NCBI RefSeq assembly: GCF_900104345.1
Contig: NZ_FNJN01000001.1
Coordinates: 62,001-126,000 of the forward strand
Reading direction: 5' to 3'
DNA: 64,000 nucleotides
Origin: Microbacterium testaceum StLB037
GTDB lineage: Bacteria > Actinomycetota > Actinomycetes > Actinomycetales > Microbacteriaceae
The notes beneath the pieces were generated by a model that was not told where the DNA came from, did not search any database, and saw only the letters and a program-made list of their open reading frames with translations. Positions within the stretch are counted from its first letter, which is position 1. Each line of letters opens with the position of its first letter. A program made the translations under genes and the position numbers. Shown here piece by piece: positions 53,196-61,685 of this stretch.

Positions 53196-54469
53196 CCGCG
53201 ACGCATCTCGCGGATGACGCGATCCAGTTGACCACGGTGCGTGTGCGCCACATCAAGCTGGCGGTGAGCCTCGCGGTCGTGACCGTGCTGCTCGCCCTGC
53301 TGTTCGCCCTCGTCCCGCGAGACGGGCAGAGCACCTTCCGCCTCGGCGACCCGGCTTCCGACATCGACCTCGGCAGCGTCGCGGTTCCCACCGCGGTCAC
53401 CAGCTGGAGCGTGCTCGTCCTGCTGGTCCTGCTCACCGCGTGGTCGGTCTGGGATGCCGTGGGCTACCGCCGCACCCCGCTCTGGCTGCCGATCGCCTTC
53501 GGCGCGCTGGCCGTCTTCGCGTTCCTGGTGTGGGCCGCGGCCGACGGACTGGTCCCCGTGACCGGTCTGCTCTTCGGAGCGCTCTCGCTCTCGGTCCCGC
53601 TCATCTTCGGCGCCCTGGGCGGCGTGATCGGCGAGCGCGTCGGTGTCGTGAACGTCGCGATCGAGGGGCAGTTTCTGTTCGGAGCGTTCAGCGCCGCGCT
53701 CGTGGCATCCCTCACCCGCAATCCCTTCCTCGGGCTCGTCGCGGCCATGGTCGGCGGCGTGCTCGTCGCGTTCGTCCTCGCGGCGTTCTCGATCAAGTAC
53801 CTCGTCGACCAGGTGATCGTCGGTGTCGTGCTGAACGTGCTCGTCACGGGTCTGACCGGCTTCCTCTACGGTGCGCTGCTCGTCCCGAACGAAGACGTGC
53901 TGAACCGCCCCGAGCGTTTCCCCCGCATCGAGATCCCGCTGCTGGGCGACATCCCGATCATCGGACCGGTGCTGTTCAACCAGACCTTCATCGTCTACCT
54001 GATGTACGCCGTCGTCGCCGTGGTCGCGTGGGGCCTGTACCGCACGCGCTGGGGCCTGCGTCTGCGCGCGGTCGGCGAGCACCCCCAGGCCGCCGACACC
54101 GTCGGCATCAAGGTCAACTCGAGCCGCTTCTGGAACGTCTCGCTCGCGGGCGCCATCGCCGGCATCGGCGGGGCGTACTTCACCCTCGTCTCGGTCGGGC
54201 AGTTCACCAAAGAGATGACCGCCGGCCTGGGCTTCATCGCCCTCGCCGCCGTCATCTTCGGTCGCTGGGACCCGATCCGCGCGACGCTCGCGGCGCTGCT
54301 GTTCGGCTTCGCGACCAACCTGCAGAACCTGCTGACCGTGCTGCGCACCCCGATCCCCAGCGAGTTCATGCTCATGCTGCCCTACATCGTGACGATCATC
54401 GCGGTGGCGGGTTTCGCCGGCCAGATCCGGGGGCCCGCGGCCGCCGGAAAGCCCTACATCAAGGGCTGA
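53192..54469 (+). CDS. Nucleoside ABC transporter permease 2
   Basis: This 425-aa permease is the second membrane subunit, YufQ/NupC-like. It has about ten helices, with an extra N-terminal pair (residues about 25-115) before the BPD_transp_2 core. Core marks are GVIGERVGVVNVAIEGQFLF, YLVDQVIVGVVLNVLVTGLT, LRLRAVGEHPQAADTVGIKV and IAGIGGAYFTLVSVGQF. ATG 53192 overlaps permease 1. It forms a heterodimer with permease 1. It is followed 36 bases later by cdd. Confidence 0.92.
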   Translation: MTATHLADDAIQLTTVRVRHIKLAVSLAVVTVLLALLFALVPRDGQSTFRLGDPASDIDLGSVAVPTAVTSWSVLVLLVLLTAWSVWDAVGYRRTPLWLPIAFGALAVFAFLVWAAADGLVPVTGLLFGALSLSVPLIFGALGGVIGERVGVVNVAIEGQFLFGAFSAALVASLTRNPFLGLVAAMVGGVLVAFVLAAFSIKYLVDQVIVGVVLNVLVTGLTGFLYGALLVPNEDVLNRPERFPRIEIPLLGDIPIIGPVLFNQTFIVYLMYAVVAVVAWGLYRTRWGLRLRAVGEHPQAADTVGIKVNSSRFWNVSLAGAIAGIGGAYFTLVSVGQFTKEMTAGLGFIALAAVIFGRWDPIRATLAALLFGFATNLQNLLTVLRTPIPSEFMLMLPYIVTIIAVAGFAGQIRGPAAAGKPYIKG

Positions 54470-54505
54470 CCCCCTTCCCTTCACGAGAGGATCCACCACT
54501 CCACG

Positions 54506-54907
54506 ATGACCGACATCGACTGGGACGAACTCCGTTCGGCCGCCACGGATGCCATGCACCGCGCTTACGCGCCCTACTCCCGATTCAAGGTGGGAGCCGC
54601 CGCGCTCGTCGCCGACGGACGGATCGTCTCGGGGTGCAACGTCGAGAACGCCTCCTACGGCGTGACGCTGTGCGCCGAGTGCGGACTGGTGTCCGACCTG
54701 CACATGAGCGGCGGCGGCCAGCTGGTGGCCTTCGTCTGCGTCGACGGTGAAGGTCGCACGCTCATGCCGTGCGGTCGCTGCCGTCAGCTGCTCTTCGAGC
54801 ACGCGATCCCGGGCATGCTGCTCGAGACCGTCAGCGGCATCCGGACCATCGACGAAGTGCTCCCCGACGCCTTCGGACCCCGCGACCTCGAGGAGGCGGC
54901 ACGATGA
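54506..54907 (+). CDS. cdd: Cytidine deaminase
   Basis: This 133-aa zinc enzyme deaminates cytidine and deoxycytidine to the uridine forms. AYAPYSRFKVGAAALVADGR is the family start, NVENASYGVTLCAECGLV gives one zinc Cys with the catalytic Glu, and MPCGRCRQLLFE gives the other two Cys. ATG 54506 follows GAGAGGATCCACC. Its stop overlaps deoA (ATGA). It lies in a nucleoside uptake and salvage operon. Confidence 0.95.
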   Translation: MTDIDWDELRSAATDAMHRAYAPYSRFKVGAAALVADGRIVSGCNVENASYGVTLCAECGLVSDLHMSGGGQLVAFVCVDGEGRTLMPCGRCRQLLFEHAIPGMLLETVSGIRTIDEVLPDAFGPRDLEEAAR

Positions 54908-56193
54908 GCGCCGAGCAGTACGACGCCGTCGACATCATCCGCGCCCAGCGCGACGGGCGGGCCATCACCGAGGGCGAGATCCGCTGGCTGGTCGACGCCT
55001 ACACGCGTGGCTACGTCATGGACGCGCAGATGTCGGCGTTCACCATGGCGGTCCTGCTGAACGGCCTCGGCCGCGACCAGATTCGCGTGCTCACCGACGC
55101 GATGATCGCCTCGGGCGAGCGCATGGACTTCGGCTCGCTCGGCAAGGTCACCGTCGACAAGCACTCCACCGGGGGCGTGGGCGACAAGATCACCCTCCCG
55201 CTGGCTCCGCTCGTCGCCGCGTTCGGCGTCGCCGTCCCGCAGCTCTCGGGCCGCGGTCTCGGTCACACCGGCGGAACGCTCGACAAGCTCGAGTCGATCC
55301 CCGGCTGGCGCGCCGCGCTGTCGAACGACGAGATCATGGCGCAGCTGCGCGACGTGGGCGCGGTCATCTGCGCCGCGGGCACGGGCCTGGCTCCCGCGGA
55401 CAAGAAGCTGTACGCGCTGCGCGACGTCACGGGCACCGTCGAGGCGATCCCGCTGATCGCGTCGAGCATCATGTCGAAGAAGATCGCTGAGGGCACCGAC
55501 TCGCTCGTGCTCGACGTGAAGTTCGGCTCCGGCGCCTTCATGCAGGACATCGACCGTGCGCGTGAGCTCGCCGAGACGATGGTGGCCCTCGGCACCGACT
55601 CGGGGGTGAACACCACGGCCCTGCTCACCGACATGAACACCCCGTTGGGACGTGCGATCGGCAACGCCAACGAGGTGCGCGAATCGGTCGAGGTGCTCGC
55701 CGGTGGCGGCCCCGCCGATGTCGTGGAGCTCACGGTCGCTCTGGCGCGCGAGATGCTCAGCCTCGCGGGGCAGCCGGACGCCGACGTCGAGGCGGCCCTG
55801 TCGGACGGCCGCGCGATGGACGTCTGGAAGCGCATGATCCGCGCGCAGGACGGAGACCCGGATGCCGCCCTCCCGACGCCGCGCGAGACGCACACGGTGG
55901 TGGCCGCGCGCTCGGGCGTCGTCACGCGCGTCGAGGCGCTGCCCTTCGGCATCGGAGCCTGGCGTCTGGGTGCGGGCCGCGCCCGTGCCGAGGACGCCGT
56001 CGTGCACGCCGCGGGTATCGACCTGCACGTGACCGTCGGTCAGACGGTCGCCGCCGGTCAGCCGTTGTTCACCCTGTCGGCCGACGATGAGTCGCGCTTC
56101 GAACGCGCCCTCGGCGCCGTCGAGGGTGCCCTCGAGATCGGTGACACCGCGCCCGTGGCGTCCCCGATCGTGCGCGAGCGCATCACCGCGTGA
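54904..56193 (+). CDS. deoA: Pyrimidine-nucleoside (thymidine) phosphorylase
   Basis: This 429-aa enzyme splits thymidine, deoxyuridine or uridine with phosphate. The N-terminal helical domain has AFTMAVLLNGLGRDQIRVLT. The phosphate and base site is KHSTGGVGDKITLPLAPLVA with SGRGLGHTGGTLDKLESIPG, the family signature. The C-terminal domain begins near VVAARSGVVTRVEALPFGIG. Length is normal for the bacterial dimer. It overlaps cdd, whose product deoxyuridine or uridine is a substrate. Confidence 0.95.
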   Translation: MSAEQYDAVDIIRAQRDGRAITEGEIRWLVDAYTRGYVMDAQMSAFTMAVLLNGLGRDQIRVLTDAMIASGERMDFGSLGKVTVDKHSTGGVGDKITLPLAPLVAAFGVAVPQLSGRGLGHTGGTLDKLESIPGWRAALSNDEIMAQLRDVGAVICAAGTGLAPADKKLYALRDVTGTVEAIPLIASSIMSKKIAEGTDSLVLDVKFGSGAFMQDIDRARELAETMVALGTDSGVNTTALLTDMNTPLGRAIGNANEVRESVEVLAGGGPADVVELTVALAREMLSLAGQPDADVEAALSDGRAMDVWKRMIRAQDGDPDAALPTPRETHTVVAARSGVVTRVEALPFGIGAWRLGAGRARAEDAVVHAAGIDLHVTVGQTVAAGQPLFTLSADDESRFERALGAVEGALEIGDTAPVASPIVRERITA

Positions 56194-56216
56194 TGGCATC
56201 CGGAAAGAGGAGCACC

Positions 56217-57323
56217 ATGGCATCCGACGACCTCCGCATCGGCGGCCGCAAACTGCGCGATCTTCCGAAGGTCTCGCTGCACGATCACCTCGACGGCGGT
56301 CTGCGCCCGCAGACCGTCCTCGAGCTGGCCGACGAGGTCGATCTCGACCTCCCCGCGGACGACGCGAAGGGTCTCGAGGCCTGGTTCTCGGACCACATCG
56401 ACGGCGGCTCTCTCGAGGACTACCTCGAGAAGTTCTCGGTCACCGTCGGCGTGATGCAGACGCGAGAGGGCCTCGTGCGCACGGCGAAGGAGTTCGTCGA
56501 GGACCTCGCCGCGGACGGCGTCGTCTACGGCGAGGTCCGCTGGGCGCCCGAGCAGCACCTCACGCGCGGGCTCAGCCTCGACGAGGTCGTGGATGCCGTG
56601 CAGGAGGGCATCGAAGCGGGAGAGGATGCCGCGGACGCGCGCGGTCGCGACATCCGCGTGGGTCAGCTGCTCACGGCGCTGCGCCACAACGACAACGCCC
56701 GCGACATCGCCGAGCTGGCGGTCTCGTGGCGCGGGCGCGGGGTGGTCGGGTTCGACCTCGCCGGGCCCGAGGACGGGTTCCTGCCGCAGCGGCACCGCGA
56801 GGCGTTCGACTACCTCGCCGAGCAGTTCTTCCCCACCACCGTGCACGCGGGGGAGGGGGCGGGACTGGCATCCATCCGCTCCGCTCTGCTCGATGGACGG
56901 GCGCTCCGCCTCGGTCACGGCGTGCGCATCGCCAACGACCTCGACGTCGTCTCGCGCGAGGGCGAGGAGGTGCAGGTCACCTTCGGCGACCTCGCCCGCT
57001 GGGTCCGCGACCGCGAGATCACGCTCGAGCTGTCGCCGACGTCGAATCTGCAGAGCGGGGCCGTCACGGCCTGGGGCGACACGATGGACGCCCACCCGTT
57101 CGACCTGCTGTACCAGCTCGACTTCTCGGTCACCGTGAACGTCGACAACCGCCTGATGAGCGCGACGACGCTCACGCGCGAGCTGGGTCTGCTCGCTCAG
57201 GCCTTCGAGTACGACCTCGACGACCTCGAGGCCTTCCAGCTGAACGCCGCCGCCGGGGCCTTCCTGCCGGTGGAGGAGCGCGAGGAACTCATCGAAATCA
57301 TCTCGGAGGGTTTCCAGCGCTGA
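56217..57323 (+). CDS. add: Adenosine deaminase
   Basis: This 368-aa zinc enzyme converts adenosine or deoxyadenosine to inosine forms. Zinc and catalytic residues appear in KVSLHDHLDGGLRPQT (two His), TTVHAGEGAGLASI (His and Glu), RLGHGVRIANDLD (His) and SVTVNVDNRLMS (Asp). The usual DD pair is DN here, as I recall for other actinobacterial Add proteins. ATG 56217 has an AAAGAGGAG site; an earlier ATG at 56190 is less well placed. It ends the nucleoside operon. Confidence 0.94.
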   Translation: MASDDLRIGGRKLRDLPKVSLHDHLDGGLRPQTVLELADEVDLDLPADDAKGLEAWFSDHIDGGSLEDYLEKFSVTVGVMQTREGLVRTAKEFVEDLAADGVVYGEVRWAPEQHLTRGLSLDEVVDAVQEGIEAGEDAADARGRDIRVGQLLTALRHNDNARDIAELAVSWRGRGVVGFDLAGPEDGFLPQRHREAFDYLAEQFFPTTVHAGEGAGLASIRSALLDGRALRLGHGVRIANDLDVVSREGEEVQVTFGDLARWVRDREITLELSPTSNLQSGAVTAWGDTMDAHPFDLLYQLDFSVTVNVDNRLMSATTLTRELGLLAQAFEYDLDDLEAFQLNAAAGAFLPVEEREELIEIISEGFQR

Positions 57324-57339
57324 CGTGCGGATTCGTTTC

Positions 57340-57370
57340 GGCGGCGCTCACCGGTCCGGTGGGCGCCGCC
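57340..57370. terminator. Terminator between add and the hydrolase gene
   Basis: GGCGGCGCTCACC (57340-57352) and GGTGGGCGCCGCC (57358-57370) pair along 13 bases with one mismatch and a 5-nt loop, between convergent genes. Confidence 0.82.
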
Positions 57371-57431
57371 GTCGTGTGAGGGCGCGGTCGTCACCGCCCT
57401 GCCCGCGACGACTGGCCGCCGGGCCCGCGCG

Positions 57432-58214
57432 TCAGGGACGGGGGAGGAAGCCGGCGAGCTGCGCGGCGATCACGCGGTCGACCTCGGCCGGGTCCGCCGT
57501 CGGGGTGCCGTCGCCCGGCTGCGGGCCGTACGCGCCGAACGAGGCGTGCGAGGCGCCGGGGATCTCCACGAACGTCGCATTCGCGGGGAGTTCGACCTTG
57601 GCATCCGCGATCTTCTGCGGTGTGGACAGGCCGTCCTCCGAACCCGACAGACTCAGAACGGGCAGACCGGATGCCGAGAGGTCGTTCGCGCAGTACGAGG
57701 CGAACAGCACGAGGGCATCGGCGTCGGATGCCAACTGGCAGGCCCGCACGCCGCCGAGCGAGTGACCGCCGACCGCCCAGGTCGACACGTCGGGCGCGAG
57801 CTCCGTGAAGGTCGACAGCGGACGCGGGTCGAAGAACGCGAGGTGCAGCCAGGGCTTCGTGATGACGACGGTGACGCCGTCGTCGACGACCGTGTCGGCG
57901 AAGGTCGCGATGTAGCCCTCGGCCTCGACCTTCGCCCCCGGGATGAACACGAGCCCCTGCCCGGTCGCGCCCGAGGTGGGGGAGAGGACGATGCCGGACC
58001 CGTCGTCGGTGATGGTGAGACCGGGGTTCACCTGCGCTTCAGACAGCGGCACGGGTTCGGCGCCCATGACGCCCACCTGGCTGTAGATCAGGATGCCGCC
58101 CACCACCAGCACCACGATCGCGCCCAGGCCACCGAGGATCCAGCGCAGAAGACGACGACGCCGGCGGGGCGCTCGGGGCGCTCCGCCGGCGTCGGACGGG
58201 GTCGTGTCGGTCAC
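57432..58214 (-). CDS. Membrane-anchored alpha/beta hydrolase
   Basis: This 260-aa protein has an Arg-rich cytoplasmic start, one membrane helix (WILGGLGAIVVLVVGGILIY, residues about 25-45) and an extracytoplasmic hydrolase domain. The nucleophile elbow is WAVGGHSLGGVRACQLA, the acid is in LSLSGSEDGLS and the His in IPGASHASFGAYGPQPGDG. This fits the alpha/beta hydrolase 5 family of unknown substrate, probably an esterase or lipase-like enzyme on the outer face. GTG 58214 has a TACCCT box 6 nt upstream. Monocistronic. Confidence 0.88.
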   Translation of the reverse strand: MTDTTPSDAGGAPRAPRRRRRLLRWILGGLGAIVVLVVGGILIYSQVGVMGAEPVPLSEAQVNPGLTITDDGSGIVLSPTSGATGQGLVFIPGAKVEAEGYIATFADTVVDDGVTVVITKPWLHLAFFDPRPLSTFTELAPDVSTWAVGGHSLGGVRACQLASDADALVLFASYCANDLSASGLPVLSLSGSEDGLSTPQKIADAKVELPANATFVEIPGASHASFGAYGPQPGDGTPTADPAEVDRVIAAQLAGFLPRP

Positions 58215-58220
58215 CTCTCG

Positions 58221-58226
58221 AGGGTA
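58221..58226 (-). promoter_or_regulatory. -10 box (TACCCT) of the hydrolase gene
   Basis: TACCCT on the minus strand lies 6 nt before GTG 58214. Confidence 0.5.
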
Positions 58227-58235
58227 ACGCGGGGC

Positions 58236-59387
58236 TCAGGCGGGCAGTGCCGCCTTGCGGGCCGCGACGATCTCGACGATGCGCGCGTACAGCGGGTGCT
58301 CCGGATCGAGGCCGGTGACCTCCGCCGTGAACGCCTCGGCGTCGAGCTCGCGCAGCATGCGCTGGAGGTCGACGGCCTGGGCGTCCTCGGCATCCGAGAA
58401 TTCGAGGGCGGCGGCCATGGCGGCGACCAGGGCGGCGACCGGCAGCCCCCGCTCCACGGCCTCGGCGGCGGGTCCGATGAAACGCTCGTGACGCGAGAGC
58501 TTGCGTAGCGGCTGACGGCCCACGCGCCACACGGTGTCGGGCAGGGCGGCGTTGCGGAAACGGCGCAGGATCGTCGCGCGGTACTCGCCCTGCACGCCGG
58601 CATCCAGCTCGTGCTTCTCGACCAGCAGCGCGCTGGTCTCCTCCAGCGCGGCCTCGACCTTCGCCGCGATCTCGGGGTTCGCCAGGGCGTCCGAGATGCG
58701 CTCGATGCCCGCCTGCGCACCGAAGTACGCGGTGGTGGCGTGCCCGGTGTTCACCGTGAAGAGCTTGCGCTCGATGTAGGGCTCGAGGTCGTCGACGAAG
58801 TGCGCCCCGGGGATGTGCGGGGGGTTGTCGCCGAAGGGCGGCCGCTCGATCGCCCACTCGTAGAACGGCTCGACGGTGACGTCGACGCCGCCGCCGGACT
58901 GGGCCGGGACGATGCGGTCGACCGCGGTGTTGGCGAAGATCGAACGGGATGCCAGGGCATCCCAGGACTCACCGGCGAGCTCGACCACGTGCTCGCGCAG
59001 CTGGTCGGTGGCCCCGATCGCGTTCTCGCACGCCATGATCTGCAGCGGCGGGAGCGACGGGTCGCGAAGCGCGAGACCCGCGACGATGTGCGGGGCGACG
59101 AACTTCAGGATCGTCGGGCCGACGGCGGTGGTCACCACGTCGGCGGTGGCGATCTCGTCGACGAGCGCCTCGGCATCCACCGAACTGTCGATCGCGCGGA
59201 AGCCGGTCACCTCCTTGTCGACGCCGCCCTCGCCCACCTCGTGGACGGTGTACGACGACGCGGAGTTGATCGCCTCGACGAGGGCCGCCGAGACGTCGGA
59301 GAAGACGAGGTCGTACCCGCCCTCGTGCAGGAGCAGACCGACGAAGCCCCGGCCGATGTTGCCGGCGCCGAAGTGGACGGCCTTCAT
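58236..59387 (-). CDS. mtlD: Mannitol-1-phosphate 5-dehydrogenase
   Basis: This 383-aa enzyme oxidises mannitol 1-phosphate to fructose 6-phosphate with NAD. It begins MKAVHFGAGNIGRGFVGLLL, the family's cofactor loop. It has the ACENAIGATDQLREHV segment, FANTAVDRIVPAQ, and the active-site KLFTVNTGHATTAYFGAQ. Length is normal. The ATG overlaps the mtlF stop (ATGA). It completes mannitol use after uptake by MtlA and MtlF. Confidence 0.96.
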   Translation of the reverse strand: MKAVHFGAGNIGRGFVGLLLHEGGYDLVFSDVSAALVEAINSASSYTVHEVGEGGVDKEVTGFRAIDSSVDAEALVDEIATADVVTTAVGPTILKFVAPHIVAGLALRDPSLPPLQIMACENAIGATDQLREHVVELAGESWDALASRSIFANTAVDRIVPAQSGGGVDVTVEPFYEWAIERPPFGDNPPHIPGAHFVDDLEPYIERKLFTVNTGHATTAYFGAQAGIERISDALANPEIAAKVEAALEETSALLVEKHELDAGVQGEYRATILRRFRNAALPDTVWRVGRQPLRKLSRHERFIGPAAEAVERGLPVAALVAAMAAALEFSDAEDAQAVDLQRMLRELDAEAFTAEVTGLDPEHPLYARIVEIVAARKAALPA

Positions 59388-59821
59388 GCGTTGACGGAGC
59401 CCGAGAGGGCCTGGAAGAGCTCCTCGGGGGAGGAGGCGGCCTTCAAGCGCGCGACGTCGTCCTCCTCGGAGAACAGGATCGCGATCTGCGACAGGATCTC
59501 GAGGTGCTCGTCACCCTTGCCGGCGATGCCGATGACGAAGGTGACGGGCTCCCCGCCCCAGTCGACGCCGCCGTCGTACCGCACCACGGACAGGCCGGAC
59601 TCGAGGATCGCCTGCTTGGTCTCGTTCGTGCCGTGCGGGATCGCGAGCTCGTTGCCCATGTACGTCGACACGGTCTCTTCGCGCTGCTGCATGGCGGCGA
59701 AATAGTCGGCGGTGACGGCGCCGGTGGCCTGGAGCAGGTCGGCGGCCTCCTTCATCGCCTCCTCGCGGGTGGCGCTGCCGGGGTGGATGCGGACGGATTC
59801 GCTACGGAGGACGTTCGACAT
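59384..59821 (-). CDS. mtlF: Mannitol-specific PTS enzyme IIA
   Basis: This 145-aa IIA protein relays phosphate from HPr to the IIB domain of MtlA. The phosphorylated His lies in ELAIPHGTNETKQAIL, and VTFVIGIAGKGDEHLEILSQ is the family's second block. ATG 59821 follows GAAAGGCGAGAACC. It is coupled to mtlD and lies 104 bases after mtlA, a gap holding an intercistronic hairpin. Confidence 0.95.
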   Translation of the reverse strand: MSNVLRSESVRIHPGSATREEAMKEAADLLQATGAVTADYFAAMQQREETVSTYMGNELAIPHGTNETKQAILESGLSVVRYDGGVDWGGEPVTFVIGIAGKGDEHLEILSQIAILFSEEDDVARLKAASSPEELFQALSGSVNA

Positions 59822-59879
59822 GGTTCTCGCCTTTCTCGTCGTGCTGTCCAGCCTCGCAAACCGCGAGCCGGACGGGAAG

Positions 59880-59916
59880 ACGCCAGGGGCCGGGCTGACG
59901 CACCGACCCCTGGCGT
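59880..59916 (-). terminator. Intercistronic hairpin between mtlA and mtlF
   Basis: ACGCCAGGGG (59880-59889) and CCCCTGGCGT (59907-59916) pair perfectly over 10 bases. It lies 9 bases after the mtlA stop and could attenuate or stabilise the upstream message. Confidence 0.7.
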
Positions 59917-59925
59917 GCTAGGGGA

Positions 59926-61590
59926 TTACTTGGCTTGGTGCTGAGCGCGCACCATCTCCACGACCTCGTCGTACTTCGGCGAGTTCATGAAGTTGTCGAC
60001 CGACACGTGGAGCGAGTCAGGCGACTGCGCCTTCGCGCGGTCGGTGAGCTGGTTCTGCGTGATGACCAGGTCGGCCGAGCCGTCGAGGTTCGCGATCGCC
60101 TGGTTGGTGACCGTGACGCCGTCGATGCCGGCCTTCTTGATCTTGTTGCGCAGGACGCTGGCGCCCATGGCAGACGAGCCCATGCCGGCGTCGCAGGCGA
60201 ACACGATGTTGTTCAGCTGCTTGGTCGCCACGGCACCGGCGGCGCCGCCGAGGGCGGCGTCGACGTCGCGGTCGGCCGCCTCGGTTGTCCCCGAGCCGGT
60301 CGTTCCGGCGGCACGGGTGCGGAGGGCACCGAGGGCGGAGGACTCCTTGCCCTTGTTGGCCGCGGTCTGGTCGATCGCGGCGGCGAAGCTGTCGCCCTCG
60401 GCCTCCTGGTCGCGCTTGCGCGAGGCGCGGAGGATGACGCCGGCCACCAGGAAGGTCACCGCGGCGGCCACGACGACCGACAGGTAGACGACGAGGAGGT
60501 TGGCGGGACCGGCGCCGATGGCGGCGACGGTGACGGCGATGATGCTGCCGGGAGCGGCCGGGAAGGCCAGTCCGCCCTGGAAGATCATGTTCGTCGCGAC
60601 ACCCGAGGCGCCACCGGCGATCAGCGCGAGGATCGTCATGGGCTTCGCGAGGGCGTACGGGAAGTAGATCTCGTGGATGCCACCGAGGAACTGGATGATG
60701 ATCGCGCCGGGGGCCGAGGCCTTGGCCGCACCGACACCGAAGAAGGTGAAGGCGAGCAGCAGACCCAGGCCGGGGCCGGGGTTCGCCTCGATGAGGAACA
60801 GGATCGACTTGCCCGACTCAGCCGCCTGCTCGATGCCGAGCGGGGTGAAGACGCCGTGGTTGATGGCGTTGTTGAGGAACAGCACCTTGGCCGGCTCGAC
60901 GATGATCGACAGCACCGGCAGCAGGTTGAACTGCACGAGGAACGCGACGATGCTGCCGAGGACCGCGCTGATGCCGAGGAACACGGGACCGAAGGCGAAG
61001 AAGCCGATGATCGCGAGGATCATGCCCAGGATGCCGGCGGAGAAGTTGTTCACGAGCATCTCGAAGCCGGGGCGGATCTTGCCGTCCCACAGCTTGTCCA
61101 TCTGCTTGGTGACCCAGGCCGCGAGCGGGCCCATGATCATCGCGCCGAGGAACATCGGGATGTTGGTGCCGACGATGACGCCCATCACGGCGATGGTCGC
61201 CACGACGCCACCGCGGGCGCCGTAGACGATGCGTCCACCGGTGTTGGCGATGAGCAGCGGCAGCAGGTAGGTGATCATGACGCTGACCAGGCCGACGTAG
61301 CCCTGGTAGGTGCTGCCGTCTTCGTTGGCCGTGAGCGCGGTCATCGCGCCGGGCCAGTTAATGGTCGCGGCGTTTCCGCCTCCGCCGAGGATCTCGGCGA
61401 CGGGGGCCCAGTGCCAGCCGAAGGGGCTGTTGGCACCGAAGAATCCGGCGGGGATGAAGAGCATGGTGATGAAGCCCCATGCGATGAATGCCGCGATGTT
61501 CGGCATGATCATGCCGGAGAGGAACGTGCCGAATCGCTGGACTGCGATCCGTGCCCCTCCCGGCTTCTTGGTGGGTGACGTCGTCGTCAT
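59926..61590 (-). CDS. mtlA: Mannitol-specific PTS enzyme IICB
   Basis: This 554-aa transporter has a membrane IIC domain (residues about 15-350, eight or so helices, with the substrate-site segment FLGGIHEIYFPYAL) and a C-terminal IIB domain (about 455-550) whose phosphorylated Cys is in NNIVFACDAGMGSSAMGASV. The two are joined by about 80 variable residues. IIA is separate here (mtlF). ATG 61590 follows AAGGAGACACAGCA. It imports mannitol with phosphorylation. Confidence 0.96.
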   Translation of the reverse strand: MTTTSPTKKPGGARIAVQRFGTFLSGMIMPNIAAFIAWGFITMLFIPAGFFGANSPFGWHWAPVAEILGGGGNAATINWPGAMTALTANEDGSTYQGYVGLVSVMITYLLPLLIANTGGRIVYGARGGVVATIAVMGVIVGTNIPMFLGAMIMGPLAAWVTKQMDKLWDGKIRPGFEMLVNNFSAGILGMILAIIGFFAFGPVFLGISAVLGSIVAFLVQFNLLPVLSIIVEPAKVLFLNNAINHGVFTPLGIEQAAESGKSILFLIEANPGPGLGLLLAFTFFGVGAAKASAPGAIIIQFLGGIHEIYFPYALAKPMTILALIAGGASGVATNMIFQGGLAFPAAPGSIIAVTVAAIGAGPANLLVVYLSVVVAAAVTFLVAGVILRASRKRDQEAEGDSFAAAIDQTAANKGKESSALGALRTRAAGTTGSGTTEAADRDVDAALGGAAGAVATKQLNNIVFACDAGMGSSAMGASVLRNKIKKAGIDGVTVTNQAIANLDGSADLVITQNQLTDRAKAQSPDSLHVSVDNFMNSPKYDEVVEMVRAQHQAK

Positions 61591-61659
61591 TGCTGTGTCT
61601 CCTTGACTGACTGCACGGCCGGGGCCGTATGGGGGGTGCGGCTGATGCCGCGGTGTCGA

Positions 61660-61681
61660 CGGGGCGGCCGGAACCGCCCCG
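61660..61681 (-). terminator. Hairpin after ptsI
   Basis: CGGGGCGG (61660-61667) and CCGCCCCG (61674-61681) pair with a 6-nt loop, 4 bases past the ptsI stop on the minus strand. It could separate ptsIH from mtlA. Confidence 0.65.
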
Positions 61682-61685
61682 GGGT